Origin: an uncultured Sphingomonas sp. | GTDB lineage: Bacteria > Pseudomonadota > Alphaproteobacteria > Sphingomonadales > Sphingomonadaceae | Assembly: GCF_934560975.1 (NCBI RefSeq) | Contig: NZ_CAKTFO010000010.1 | Span: 1-64,000 of the forward strand | Direction: 5' to 3' | DNA: 64,000 nt | In this document: positions 1 to 13,379 of the stretch, in pieces | How positions within the stretch are numbered: position 1 is the stretch's first letter | Layout: every line of letters starts with the position of its first letter | Notes under the pieces: model-generated | Database searches by the model: none | Seen by the model: only the letters and a program-made list of their open reading frames with translations | What the model was told of the DNA's origin: nothing | Translations under genes and position numbers: made by a program

Positions 1-753
<753 letters not shown>

Positions 754-764
754 AACAGGCCTGG

Positions 765-876
765 CCCTCTCCCCGGCGGGGAGAGGGTTGGGTGAGGGGG
801 GCGCCGGCCGCGGCACGGCGCGCCCTCTCGATCGCGGAACACCCTCACCCTTCCCTCTCCCTCAAGGGAGAGGGTG
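765..876. repeat. REP-type inverted pair (REPIN-like) between rpoB and rpoC
   Basis: Two palindromic units face each other. The left unit has 10-base arms CCCTCTCCCC (765-774) and GGGGAGAGGG (778-787), then TTGGGTGAGGG. The right unit (842-874) begins CCCTCACCC and has arms CCCTCTCCCT (853-862) and AGGGAGAGGG (865-874). The outer GGTGAGGG/CCCTCACC parts are complementary, so the whole element could also fold as one long hairpin. Copies elsewhere in the genome are expected of this class but cannot be seen here. Confidence 0.75.
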
Positions 877-891
877 AAGCGGAGTGAAGAC

Positions 892-5163
<4,272 letters not shown>

Positions 5164-5192
5164 TCGCCCCGGTCCATTGAGGTCGGAACAAG

Positions 5193-5227
5193 GGCCGCCG
5201 TCTGGGGAACCAGGCGGCGGCCTTTTT
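5193..5227 (+). terminator. Rho-independent terminator of rpoBC
   Basis: A 13-base stem (GGCCGCCGTCTGG with CCAGGCGGCGGCC, one G-T pair) with a GGAA tetraloop is followed by five T residues. It starts 29 bases after the rpoC stop codon. Confidence 0.9.
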
Positions 5228-5435
5228 GTGTTCGGCAGTGACCATGCCGGGCGGAGGGCGATGTCCGCATCCGACGGAAAGTGGACCTGGGTCGGGGCGT
5301 GGATCCTGTGGGCCGGTCGCATGCGAGCGGGACCGGGGGAGCGCCGCGGGATGCAGGCTGGCAGCCCTGCGGATCGTTGCTGTACAGCGACCGTCCATGC
5401 GGGCGTGCTATGCAAGGCCCGCCGAGGAGAGAGCC

Positions 5436-5681
5436 ATGCCCCGACTTGCCGCCGCTTTGTTGATCCTGAGCCTGACCGGCTGCGTCCGCACGGTGGCCAA
5501 TGTCGTCACCTTGCCCGTCCGCGCGGCCAGCCAGGGCATCGACTGGGCCACCACCAGCCAGGACGAATCCGATCGCAACCGCGGCCGCAAGATCCGCAAG
5601 CAAGAACAACGCCAGGCCCGCGAAGACCGCAAGCGCCAAAAGGAAGAGCGCAAGCGGATGGAGCGGGAACAACGCGATTGA
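5436..5681 (+). CDS. Small charged lipoprotein
   Basis: A predicted 81-residue lipoprotein of unknown function. The N-terminus MPRLAAALLILSLTGC is a lipoprotein signal peptide, with lipobox LTGC and the lipidated cysteine at position 16. A stretch VVTLPVRAASQGIDWATTSQ follows, then a strongly basic and acidic, probably helical tail rich in R, K, E and Q. The start is ATG 5436 with GAGGAGAG upstream; the frame extends further upstream but without a sensible protein. The 208 bases between the rpoC terminator and this gene show no other gene. Small lipoproteins of this layout occur in other sphingomonads as far as I recall; this was not searched. Confidence 0.75.
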   Translation: MPRLAAALLILSLTGCVRTVANVVTLPVRAASQGIDWATTSQDESDRNRGRKIRKQEQRQAREDRKRQKEERKRMEREQRD

Positions 5682-5847
5682 TGGCGCCAGTTTCGCTTGA
5701 AAAAACCTTTTGCCGCCGCAGCGTGGCCGGGGGCTCTGGCAAAACCGTCACCATGGAGATGGTCGTAATCGATCAGCGCACCACAGTGCTTGCCCGATCC
5801 GCAATCCCCGGCCAATCTGCGCGCGGGGAACAAGGGGGACCACCAAA

Positions 5848-6918
5848 ATGGATTTTGCTACTCGCCTCGCAGAGCTTCAAAAGCGTACCGTGGAACATCG
5901 TGAGGTGTTGCTTACCGAAGAAGCGGCAAAGACAGCGCTTGTCATGCCGTTTCTTCAATCGCTCGGTTACGACGTTTTCAATCCCAAGGAAGTGGTACCC
6001 GAATTCACCGCCGATGTTGGTATCAAGAAGGGCGAGAAGGTTGATTATGCAATTTGTGAAGATGGAAGGATTAATATCCTAATCGAGTGTAAGCCCGCTG
6101 CGGCTGAACTGAACGTTGCGCATGCTTCCCAGCTGTTCCGCTATTTCAGCGCTACCGATGCGCGGCTGGCCATTCTCACAAACGGTGTCAGCTACCAATT
6201 CTTTTCCGACGTGGAGAAGCCAAACAAGATGGACGAACGTCCATTCTTCACGTTTAGCATGGAAGCGATCAAGCCCTCGGACATTCGTACTCTGGAAAAG
6301 TTCGGAAAAGTTAACTTTGATATCCAGAAAATTATTGAAGAGGCGGGGCATTTAAAGCTCCAGTCACTTCTTCGTAAAGCCATTGAGCAGGAATTTGCCG
6401 AACCTACGGATGATTTTGTGCGGATGTTTGCCGCGCGAGTGGTCGAGGGCCGATTGACACCTGCGGTAAAGGAGACCATCGCCCGCATGGTTCCGAGCAC
6501 AATTGCTGCAATCATCCGCGACAAAGTCAGCGAGCGCCTGTCCTCAGCTCTAAACGCGACGACTCCCGCAATTGTGGAGCCGGATGATATCGATCCTGCC
6601 GCTCCGGGCGAGGCAATAATCACCACGCAAGAGGAGCTTAGTGGTTATCATATTGTCCAGGCAATTGCCTCCCGCTTCGTTGATCCAAAGCGGGTCGTGA
6701 TCCGCGACAGCAAGTCGTACTGCGCGATCCTTCTCGATGACAATAACCGGAAAACCATAGCGCGGATGTGGTTCAACTCGCCGACAACGCGTTATTTCGG
6801 CACGTTTGTAGGCAAAGAAGAAACGAAGCATTTGGTGACGGAACTCACCGGCATTTACCAGTTGATGCCGCACATAGAGACCCGACTGCGCGAGCTGGAT
6901 GACACCATCCCTGCTTGA
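5848..6918 (+). CDS. Orphan HsdR N-terminal domain (PD-(D/E)XK) protein
   Basis: A 356-residue protein whose first third matches the type I restriction enzyme R N-terminal nuclease fold. The PD-(D/E)XK core is readable: D66 in VDYAIC, then E80-C-K82 in LIECK, preceded by a helix ending FLQSLGYDVFNPKEV. No helicase motor and no HsdM or HsdS gene follows, so it is not a complete type I system. The C-terminal part (SKSYCAILLDDNNRKTIARM and the stretch GTFVGKEE) forms a second, unassigned domain. ATG 5848 has AAGGGGG upstream. The gene is visibly less GC-rich than its neighbours and uses many TTT, ATT and AAT codons, which suggests acquisition by transfer. A nuclease role, perhaps in defence, is inferred from the fold only. 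Confidence 0.8.
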   Translation: MDFATRLAELQKRTVEHREVLLTEEAAKTALVMPFLQSLGYDVFNPKEVVPEFTADVGIKKGEKVDYAICEDGRINILIECKPAAAELNVAHASQLFRYFSATDARLAILTNGVSYQFFSDVEKPNKMDERPFFTFSMEAIKPSDIRTLEKFGKVNFDIQKIIEEAGHLKLQSLLRKAIEQEFAEPTDDFVRMFAARVVEGRLTPAVKETIARMVPSTIAAIIRDKVSERLSSALNATTPAIVEPDDIDPAAPGEAIITTQEELSGYHIVQAIASRFVDPKRVVIRDSKSYCAILLDDNNRKTIARMWFNSPTTRYFGTFVGKEETKHLVTELTGIYQLMPHIETRLRELDDTIPA

Positions 6919-7070
6919 AATTGGCACGTAGGCTGCTTTTGCTTTACCGTTCGTGAAAGCAGCTTCTGCTAAGCGTGGTAAGCCGTGATGCCGCCAGCTT
7001 GCTGGGTGCATCGGCAAGTATTGATCCAGGGGGGGGCGGAGAGCGAGGGCGACCCGGCAGCCGCCTGCCC

Positions 7071-8819
7071 TTATGCCGCCTGTTCGTACAGCTCCATCTC
7101 GCCCGCGAGGTAGAGGTTGCGGGCCTTGGAGCGGCTGAGTTTGCCGGAGCTGGTGCGGGGCAGCGTCTTGGGCGGCACCAGTTCCACCACGCAGTTCATG
7201 CCGGTGATCGCGCGCACTTTCTCGCGGATGTCGTCGCGCAGGCGGGCGCGTTCGTGCGGGTCGGTGGTGCGGCACTGAACCAGCACGGCGGGCGTTTCCT
7301 CGCCGCCGGGCGTGGTGATGGCGAAGGCGGCGATGTCGCCCGCCTTGAAGCCCGGCAGCTGCTCCACCGCCCACTCGATGTCCTGCGGCCAGTGGTTGCG
7401 GCCGTTGATGATGATCATGTCCTTGGCGCGGCCGACGATGTAGATGTAGCCGCCGGACATGTAGCCCATGTCGCCGGTGTCGAGCCATCCGTCGACCAGG
7501 CAGGCCTCCGTCGCCTCGCAATCGCGGAAATAGCCCTCCATTACCGATGGGCCCCGGCACCACACCTTGCCGATCGCGCGATCGGGCAGGGGATTGCCGT
7601 CCTCGTCGCGGATCTGGATCTCCATTTCGCGCGCGGGCACGCCGCAATTGACGACGGCGCGATAACGCTGCGGCCGTTCCACATTGGCGAAGCCGCCGCC
7701 GGACAGCTCCGTCTCCTCGACCAGTTCGACCACGATCCCTTCACCGGGCGGCATGATCGACACGGCCAGCGTCGCCTCGGCCAGGCCGTAGGAGGGAAGA
7801 AAGGCGGTGGCGTCGAAGCCGGCATCGGCAAAGGCATCGACAAACGCCTGCATCACGTCCGGGCGGATCATGTCGGCGCCATTCCCCGCGACCCGCCAGC
7901 GGCTGAGGTCGAAGCGGTCGGACGCCTTGGTCTGGCTCGACATGCGGCGCGCGCAGATGTCGTAGCCGAAGGTAGGCGAGTAGGACAAAGTGGTGCCGGC
8001 ATTGCGGCTGATAAGGTCGAGCCACGCCAGCGGGCGGCGGGCGAAATCCTCGGTCTTCAGATAATCGGTCGAGACCTGGTTGGCGACCGGCGACAGCAGG
8101 CAGCCGACCAGCCCCATGTCGTGATACCAGGGCAGCCACGACACGCAGCGGTCGCCGTCGCGCACCTCCATGCCGATGGAATGCGCCGCCAGGTTGGACA
8201 TCAGCGCGCGATGGGTGATCGCCACGCCATGCGGAAACCGGGTCGAGCCGCTGGAATATTGCAGATAGGCGATCGCGTCGGGATCGGGCGTGGGCAGGAT
8301 GTGGTTGCCGACCGCCTCCTCGGCCAATCCCTCATAGCTGACCGCCGCGATGCCGCGTGCGCGGGCGGCCGCCTGCGCCATGGTCTCCAGCTCGCGCGGG
8401 TAGAGCAGGAGGACGGGATCGGAGCTGGCGAGCTGCACCGCCAGCTGATCGATATAGGCGTCCTTGCCGCCGAAGCTGGTCGGCAAAGGCAGCGGCACCG
8501 GCCAGATGCCGGCATAGATGGCGCCAAAGAACGCCGCCGCAAAATCCGCGCCGGTTTCGGCCAGCAAGGCCACGCGCGCGCCCGGCGCGATCCCGCGTCC
8601 CGCCAGCCGCTGCGCCGCATCCAGCGCATCGCCACGCAGCTCCGCGAACCGATACGGGCGCAGCAAAGTGCCGCGCGGATCGTGGAAGTTCAGTCCGCGC
8701 TCGCCGCCCGCCGCATAGTCCAGCGCGTCGCACAGCGTCGGGAAGTCGGCATAACGCCGTGGCACCGCGTCGTCGCTGGGGGTCGGCGTTATGAGGTCCT
8801 GCACACCGGCCGTCTGCAC
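7071..8819 (-). CDS. Fatty acyl-AMP ligase (AMP-dependent synthetase)
   Basis: A 582-residue adenylate-forming enzyme expected to activate a fatty acid as acyl-AMP for transfer to an acyl carrier protein. Visible are the P-loop-like core (YLQYSSGSTRFPHGV), the aromatic motif region SYGLAEATL, the ATP-binding aspartate in VDGWLDTGDMGYM, and a C-terminal domain ending with the lysine region LPRTSSGKLSRSKAR. The FAAL subtype (rather than acyl-CoA ligase) is judged from length and the QYSSGSTR form of the core. The start is uncertain: GTG 8819 has GGAGAGGAG nine bases upstream and is preferred, but TTG 8888 and GTG 8804 are in frame. It diverges from recX. No carrier protein or polyketide gene lies nearby, so its product is unknown. 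Confidence 0.85.
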   Translation of the reverse strand: MQTAGVQDLITPTPSDDAVPRRYADFPTLCDALDYAAGGERGLNFHDPRGTLLRPYRFAELRGDALDAAQRLAGRGIAPGARVALLAETGADFAAAFFGAIYAGIWPVPLPLPTSFGGKDAYIDQLAVQLASSDPVLLLYPRELETMAQAAARARGIAAVSYEGLAEEAVGNHILPTPDPDAIAYLQYSSGSTRFPHGVAITHRALMSNLAAHSIGMEVRDGDRCVSWLPWYHDMGLVGCLLSPVANQVSTDYLKTEDFARRPLAWLDLISRNAGTTLSYSPTFGYDICARRMSSQTKASDRFDLSRWRVAGNGADMIRPDVMQAFVDAFADAGFDATAFLPSYGLAEATLAVSIMPPGEGIVVELVEETELSGGGFANVERPQRYRAVVNCGVPAREMEIQIRDEDGNPLPDRAIGKVWCRGPSVMEGYFRDCEATEACLVDGWLDTGDMGYMSGGYIYIVGRAKDMIIINGRNHWPQDIEWAVEQLPGFKAGDIAAFAITTPGGEETPAVLVQCRTTDPHERARLRDDIREKVRAITGMNCVVELVPPKTLPRTSSGKLSRSKARNLYLAGEMELYEQAA

Positions 8820-8902
8820 TCTCGAAGGTCTCCTCTCCGCGAAACAGGCGGAACGCTGCTTGTAAACTAAATGCGGTCGAACGTTCAAATTCCCATCCGA
8901 CT

Positions 8903-9460
8903 ATGGCACAAACGTGGCGCATGCGCCCTTTTTCTCACAAAAATAGCGGCAAGCCCCGCCCGCCGCTGGATGCGGCGTCGCTCCAGGCGCTCGCGCTCCA
9001 TTACGTCGGGCGATACGCCACCACGCGCGCCAAGTTGCGCCTCTACCTGCAGCGCAAGCTGGGCGAAAGGGGGTGGGAGGATGATGGTGCCCCGCCGGTG
9101 GAGGCGGTGGTGAGCCGCTGTGCGCAACTGGGCTATGTCGACGATGCGGGCTTTGCGCAGGCGCGTGGACAGGCCTGTCTGCGCCAGGGTTATGGCGCTG
9201 GGCGTGTGTCGCAGGTGCTGCGCGCCGCAGGGGTGGAGGCCCAAGATACCGAGCCGGTGGTCACCGCCGCGCGGGAGGAGGCGCTGGCGGCCGCGTTGCG
9301 CTTCGCCCAGCGCCGGCGGATCGGCCCCTATGCGGCCGAGCGCGCCGATCGTGACCAGGCGCGGCGGCAGTTGGGCGCCATGCTGCGCGCCGGCCACGCC
9401 ATGGATGTGTCGCGCCGAATCATCGCGGCCGAGCCCGGCGAGACCCTGACGGAAAGCTGA
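8903..9460 (+). CDS. recX: RecX-family regulatory protein
   Basis: A 185-residue, alpha-helical, arginine-rich protein of the RecX family, which binds RecA filaments and limits recombinase activity. The three-helix repeats are visible: an N-terminal block (LQALALHYVGRYATTRAKLRL), a middle block containing the typical LGYVDDAGFAQARGQ, and a C-terminal block. The YVDD-FA pattern is the family signature. The start may be ATG 8903 or ATG 8921. It is not next to recA here, which is common in alphaproteobacteria. It diverges from the acyl-AMP ligase gene across about 83 bases. Confidence 0.85.
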   Translation: MAQTWRMRPFSHKNSGKPRPPLDAASLQALALHYVGRYATTRAKLRLYLQRKLGERGWEDDGAPPVEAVVSRCAQLGYVDDAGFAQARGQACLRQGYGAGRVSQVLRAAGVEAQDTEPVVTAAREEALAAALRFAQRRRIGPYAAERADRDQARRQLGAMLRAGHAMDVSRRIIAAEPGETLTES

Positions 9461-9545
9461 ACCATTAAGGCGAACATGGATATTTTCCTTTAAGATTGTT
9501 GCAGGAATGCTAAGCCGTCGCCCTCGTTTTCAGGGTGCAACGACG

Positions 9546-10151
9546 ATGAAGAATGCCGAAGCGGTGATGCTCGCCGCGAAGGAGGGCATTGAGGGAGAGG
9601 CGTTCGTCGCGGCGGCCATGGACGGTGCGGATGGCGCCCCGGCGCCCGTGGTGAGCGGGTCGGTCAAGTGGTTCGATGCCACGCGCGGCTTCGGCTTCGT
9701 GGTGGGTGATGGTGGCGAGGGCGACATCCTGCTGCATTTCTCCCTGTTGCGCGACCATGGCCGGCGCACCCTGCCCGAAGGCACCCGCGTGGTGTGCGAG
9801 ACGATGCGGCGCGATCGCGGCTTGCAGGCGCGCCGGGTCATCAGCTTCGACCTGTCCACCGCCACCGGCCCGGACGCCGACCTGCTCGCCAAGCGCAATG
9901 CCGACCGCGTCGATCCGCTGGGGCTGGCCGAGGAGGCCGGGCCCTATGAAGCGGTGCGCGTCAAATGGTTCAACCAGCTGAAAGGCTATGGCTTTGTCGT
10001 CCGCGAGGGTGGCGGCGAGGATATTTTCATCCATATGGAGACGGTACGCCGCGCCGGCTTTTCGGTGCTGGACCCCGAACAGCCGCTCCGCGCGCGAATC
10101 GCGGACGGGCGCAAGGGTCCGCTGGTGGTGATGGTGGAGGGGAATGCGTGA
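9546..10151 (+). CDS. Tandem cold-shock domain protein
   Basis: A 201-residue protein with two cold-shock domains, which bind single-stranded RNA or DNA. The first domain (about residues 37-102) has the RNP1-like SVKWFDATRGFGFV and an RNP2-like DILLHFS. The second (about 137-201) has RVKWFNQLKGYGFV and DIFIHME. Two-domain CSPs of this size are typical of alphaproteobacteria such as Caulobacter. Start choice is uncertain: ATG 9507 is in frame with CAGGA directly upstream, while ATG 9546 gives the more usual N-terminus. The next gene starts on a GTG overlapping this stop codon, which indicates co-translation with the DUF192 gene. Confidence 0.88.
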   Translation: MKNAEAVMLAAKEGIEGEAFVAAAMDGADGAPAPVVSGSVKWFDATRGFGFVVGDGGEGDILLHFSLLRDHGRRTLPEGTRVVCETMRRDRGLQARRVISFDLSTATGPDADLLAKRNADRVDPLGLAEEAGPYEAVRVKWFNQLKGYGFVVREGGGEDIFIHMETVRRAGFSVLDPEQPLRARIADGRKGPLVVMVEGNA

Positions 10152-10636
10152 AGGCCCTGTTGTTCGCGGCGTTGCTGGGTGCCGCCGTCCCGCTCCAGCC
10201 GGTCGTGGCGGAGGCGTTCGACCGGGCGCAGCATCTTCCCGCCCAGCCGCTCACCATTACGGGTGACCGCACCAGCCATCGTTTCCAGGTGGAAGTGGCG
10301 CGCAGCCAGCAGCAGCAGGCGATCGGCCTGATGTTCCGCGAGGTGATCCCCGCCGATCATGGCATGATCTTTCCCCTGCAGCCGCCGCGCATGGCGAGCT
10401 TCTGGATGAAGAACACGCTGGCGTCGCTGGACCTGCTGTTCGTACGGGCGGACGGCACGATTTCGTCCATCTCGCCCAACGCCACGCCCTTGTCGCTGGC
10501 GCCGATCGAATCGATCGAGCCGGTGGCGGCGGTGCTGGAGTTGAAGGGCGGGGAGGCCGCGCGGCGCGGCATCAAGCCCGGTGATCGGGTGAACTGGCAG
10601 GGTTCGTCGTTGCGCGACCGCCCCCAGGCAGGCTAA
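10148..10636 (+). CDS. Exported DUF192 protein
   Basis: A 162-residue DUF192-family protein of unknown biochemical role. Residues 1-22 form a signal peptide (KALLFAALLGAAVPLQPVVA), so the mature domain is periplasmic. The family core is clear: QQQAIGLMFREVIPADHGMIF, SFWMKNTLASLDLLFV, and the closing VAAVLELKGGEAARRGIKPGD. GTG 10148 overlaps the stop of the cold-shock gene in a GTGA arrangement, and the NDUFA12-type gene follows 10 bases later. The neighbours suggest a housekeeping envelope cluster rather than a pathway. Confidence 0.88.
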   Translation: MKALLFAALLGAAVPLQPVVAEAFDRAQHLPAQPLTITGDRTSHRFQVEVARSQQQQAIGLMFREVIPADHGMIFPLQPPRMASFWMKNTLASLDLLFVRADGTISSISPNATPLSLAPIESIEPVAAVLELKGGEAARRGIKPGDRVNWQGSSLRDRPQAG

Positions 10637-10646
10637 GCGCCATTCC

Positions 10647-11036
10647 ATGTCCGTCCTTGCTCGCATCTTCACTTGGTGGAATGGCGCTACGCTCACCACG
10701 TCGCTGTTTACCCGTCGCAACGGTCGTGAAACCGGGCGCGACGCGCTCGGCAACCTGTATTACGAATCGAAGAAGCCGATCAGCGGCCGGATGCGCCGGT
10801 GGGTGATCTACAAGGGCTCCAACGATGCCAGCCGGGTTCCGCCCGAATGGTTCGGCTGGCTGCATCACCAGACCGACGTGGTTCCCACCGATCTGCCGGC
10901 GCCGCGCGCCTGGGTGAAGCCGGCGGTGCCGAACCTAACCGGCACGGGCGAGGCATATCGCCCGCAAGGCGCGCTGGAGCGTGGCGGCAATCGCGCCGCC
11001 GCCACCGGCGACTATGAGGCGTGGAGCCCTAATTGA
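10647..11036 (+). CDS. NADH:ubiquinone oxidoreductase NDUFA12-type accessory subunit
   Basis: A 129-residue homologue of mitochondrial complex I subunit NDUFA12 (B17.2), found as a supernumerary complex I component in alphaproteobacteria. Diagnostic motifs are TRRNGRETGRDALGNLYYES, RRWVIYKG-DASRVPPEWFGWLHH and the C-terminal KPAVPNLTGTGEAYRPQGAL. It is encoded away from the nuo operon, as is usual. Its TGA overlaps the ATG of mlaD by one base, so the two are probably co-translated; co-location with Mla transport is commonly seen in this bacterial group. Confidence 0.93.
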   Translation: MSVLARIFTWWNGATLTTSLFTRRNGRETGRDALGNLYYESKKPISGRMRRWVIYKGSNDASRVPPEWFGWLHHQTDVVPTDLPAPRAWVKPAVPNLTGTGEAYRPQGALERGGNRAAATGDYEAWSPN

Positions 11037-11545
11037 TGCGGTCCTTATTGCGGGAAAATATCGGCGAGGCGCTGGTCGGGCTGGCCGTGGTGCTGCTGGC
11101 CATCTGGTTCGTGCTGTTCGCCTGGGATCGGACCGGCGGCGGCCGCAAGGCAGGCGCGATGGAGATTGCGGCGATCTTCCCCAATGCCAGCGGCGTAAAT
11201 GTCGGCACGGACGTGCGGGTGGCTGGCCTGAAGGTCGGCAGCGTGTCGGCGCTGTCGCTCGATCCGCAAAGCTATCAGGTGAAAGTGAACGTCGCGCTTG
11301 ACCCCACGGTCAAGCTGCCGGCGGACAGCAGCGCGGCGATCACGTCGGAAGGGCTGCTCGGCTCGACCTTTATCGCCTTCACGCCGGGCGGCAGCACGGC
11401 GGTACTGAAGAGCGGCGACACGATCACCGATACGCAAGGGTCGATGGACCTGATGGCCCTGATCGGCCAGTTCATCAACCGTCCGGCGGGCGGCGGTGAT
11501 GCCGGCGGCGCGGACAACGCGGCCGCGCCCACGTCTACTCCATGA
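11036..11545 (+). CDS. mlaD: MCE-domain phospholipid transport protein MlaD
   Basis: A 169-residue substrate-binding component of the Mla lipid transporter that maintains outer-membrane asymmetry. It has one N-terminal transmembrane helix (GLAVVLLAIWFVLFAW) and a single MCE domain (about residues 40-125) with the typical GVNVGTDVRVAGLKVGSV and SEGLLGSTFIAFTPGG. A glycine- and alanine-rich tail follows. The other Mla genes (mlaE, mlaF) are not in the window. The downstream DUF2155 gene overlaps its stop by four bases. Confidence 0.93.
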   Translation: MRSLLRENIGEALVGLAVVLLAIWFVLFAWDRTGGGRKAGAMEIAAIFPNASGVNVGTDVRVAGLKVGSVSALSLDPQSYQVKVNVALDPTVKLPADSSAAITSEGLLGSTFIAFTPGGSTAVLKSGDTITDTQGSMDLMALIGQFINRPAGGGDAGGADNAAAPTSTP

Positions 11546-12192
11546 TCCTGCGCCGCGCGGGCGGCATCGCCATCTGCCTTGTCGCTCTGGGGGCGATCGC
11601 CTGGAGCGCGGGATCGCAGAACCAAGGTGAGCGCCCCGATGCGGCGGCGGAACTGACGCCGGACACCGCACTCGCTAACAGCATGGCGGAGCCGGCGCCG
11701 ACCGGCCGCCGCGCGAGCCCCGCACCCAAGCCGACCACCACCGAGACGCCGATGGGCGAGCGGGTGGCGGTGCTGGGCCTGCTCAACAAGCGTAACGGCC
11801 TGTCACGCGACGCAACGCTGCGGATGGGGCAGGCGGCGCGGTTCGGAGACCTGATCGTCCGCCTGCGCGCGTGCGAAACCACGGCGGACTGGGAACCGGA
11901 GCAACTGACCGGCGCCTTCGTCCAGGCTGACAAGAAGAGTGCCGACGGGACGTGGCACCGGATCTTCTCCGGCTGGCTCTACAAGGAAAGCCCGTCGCTG
12001 AACGTGGTGGAAGATCCGCTTTACGACGTCTGGCCCAAGAGCTGCACGATGCGACACCCGGACATGGGACCGGATACGGTGGCGGCATCGGGCCCGCCGG
12101 CCGTGCGCTCCAGCGCGAAGAAGTCGGCCGGATTACCGTCGCCTGCGGCCGAGGAGCCGAGCCCCAGCGCCGAGTCCAGCAACGCGACATAG
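11542..12192 (+). CDS. DUF2155 domain protein
   Basis: A 216-residue exported protein. Residues 1-24 are a signal peptide, residues 25-70 are a proline- and alanine-rich linker, and the DUF2155 core (about 75-172) contains VAVLGLLNKRNGLSRDATLRMG, LRACETTADWEPEQ and FSGWLYKESPSLNVVEDPLYDVWPKSC. Function is unknown; the gene usually sits with envelope and complex I genes, as here. The last 45 or so residues are low complexity and lie entirely antisense to the end of aat, so this tail may have arisen by loss of the original stop codon. Confidence 0.85.
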   Translation: MILRRAGGIAICLVALGAIAWSAGSQNQGERPDAAAELTPDTALANSMAEPAPTGRRASPAPKPTTTETPMGERVAVLGLLNKRNGLSRDATLRMGQAARFGDLIVRLRACETTADWEPEQLTGAFVQADKKSADGTWHRIFSGWLYKESPSLNVVEDPLYDVWPKSCTMRHPDMGPDTVAASGPPAVRSSAKKSAGLPSPAAEEPSPSAESSNAT

Positions 12193-12734
12193 GCGTTGCG
12201 CCCGACCTCGATCGTGCCGAGTGAGGCGAGATGCTCGGTCAGGAACTGGCAGTCGAGCAGGCGGAAGCCGCCAGCCTTCAACCGCGCGACCAGATGCGCC
12301 AGCGCGACCTTGGACGCGTCGCGCGCGCGGCTGAACATGCTTTCGCCAAAGAACGCCCCGCCGAGGCGCACGCCATAGAGGCCGCCGACCAGCCGGTCGT
12401 CCTGCCATGCCTCCACCGAATGGGCGTAGCCACGCCGATGCAGTTCGGCATAGGCCTGCTCGATCACGGGATTGATCCACGTGTCCGGCCGGTCGGTGGT
12501 GGATTGCGCGCAGAGCGCCACCACCTGCTCGAACGCCTGATCCGCCGTGACGCGGTACCTGTCGGACCTGATCGTCTTCGCCAGCGAGCGGGAGAGGTGA
12601 AAGCCGTCCAGCGGCAGGATGCCGCGCTTCCTGGGCTCCACCCAGAAGATGTCGGGCGCGTCGCGGGCATTGGCCATCGGGAACACGCCGACCGAATAGG
12701 CCCGCAGCAGCAGATCCGGATCGAGCGGCGTCAT
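12021..12734 (-). CDS. aat: Leucyl/phenylalanyl-tRNA--protein transferase
   Basis: A 237-residue enzyme that adds Leu or Phe to proteins with N-terminal Arg or Lys, marking them for ClpS/ClpAP degradation (bacterial N-end rule). The fold motifs are intact: LLLRAYSVGVFPMA near the N-terminus, PRKRGILPLDGFHLSRSLAK, HSVEAWQDDRLVGGLYGV, GGAFFGESMFSRARDASK and LLDCQFLTEHLASLG. The start is ATG 12734. Its last 57 codons are antisense to the 3' end of the DUF2155 gene (172 bases shared). The conserved catalytic domain ends before most of this overlap, but the QLLGQTS-type tail looks genuine. Confidence 0.95.
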   Translation of the reverse strand: MTPLDPDLLLRAYSVGVFPMANARDAPDIFWVEPRKRGILPLDGFHLSRSLAKTIRSDRYRVTADQAFEQVVALCAQSTTDRPDTWINPVIEQAYAELHRRGYAHSVEAWQDDRLVGGLYGVRLGGAFFGESMFSRARDASKVALAHLVARLKAGGFRLLDCQFLTEHLASLGTIEVGRNAYVALLDSALGLGSSAAGDGNPADFFALERTAGGPDAATVSGPMSGCRIVQLLGQTS

Positions 12735-12861
12735 GCCCCGACGCTAACGCGGGCGCACGCGCCAACGCAACAACGTCCTTGAGGGAAGCAGGCATGGACC
12801 CTCCCTCGCCAGGCGGAGGACGCGCTGGCGGCGAAGGCGGGGGGCTGCTAGCGGCTCGGCC

Positions 12862-13344
12862 ATGCAGGATCAGGAGATCATCGCGGTGGTGGCGCGCGCC
12901 GACAATGGCGTGATCGGGCGCGAAGGCAGGCTGCCCTGGCACATTCCGGCGGACCTGCGGCACTTCAAGCGGATCACCGCCGGCCTGCCGATGATCATGG
13001 GGCGGCGGACGTTCGACAGCCTGCCCGGCCTGCTTCCCGGCAGGCGCCACATCGTGCTGACCCGCGACGCCGGCTGGTCCGCACCAGGGGTGGAGAGGGC
13101 GGGCGACGTGGATGCGGCATTGGCGCTGGCGGGCGGGACGGTCGCGGTGATCGGCGGGGCGGAGATATTGGCGGCCCTCGCCCCATGCCTGACCCGGATC
13201 GAGCTGACCGAGGTCCATGCCCGCCCCCACGGCGACACGATCCTGCCCCCCCCGGGCGCGGAGTGGCGCGAGGCGGCGCGGAGCGAGCAGCCGGCGGAGG
13301 GCGACACGCCGGCGTTGAGTTTCGTAACCTTCGTCCGCCGCTAG
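12862..13344 (+). CDS. folA: Dihydrofolate reductase
   Basis: A 160-residue NADPH-dependent reductase of dihydrofolate to tetrahydrofolate. The active-site segment NGVIGREGRLPWHIPADLRHF includes the substrate-binding acidic residue, and MIMGRRTFDSLPGLLPGRRHIVLTR gives the NADPH-binding arginine region. GGAEI is the second nucleotide-binding glycine pair. The length fits the family. It diverges from aat across 127 bases, and ribF follows 35 bases after its stop, so the two cofactor genes are probably cotranscribed. Confidence 0.96.
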   Translation: MQDQEIIAVVARADNGVIGREGRLPWHIPADLRHFKRITAGLPMIMGRRTFDSLPGLLPGRRHIVLTRDAGWSAPGVERAGDVDAALALAGGTVAVIGGAEILAALAPCLTRIELTEVHARPHGDTILPPPGAEWREAARSEQPAEGDTPALSFVTFVRR

Positions 13345-13379
13345 CGTCCCGGCTCCGCCCGTCTTATAGGCGCGGCACC

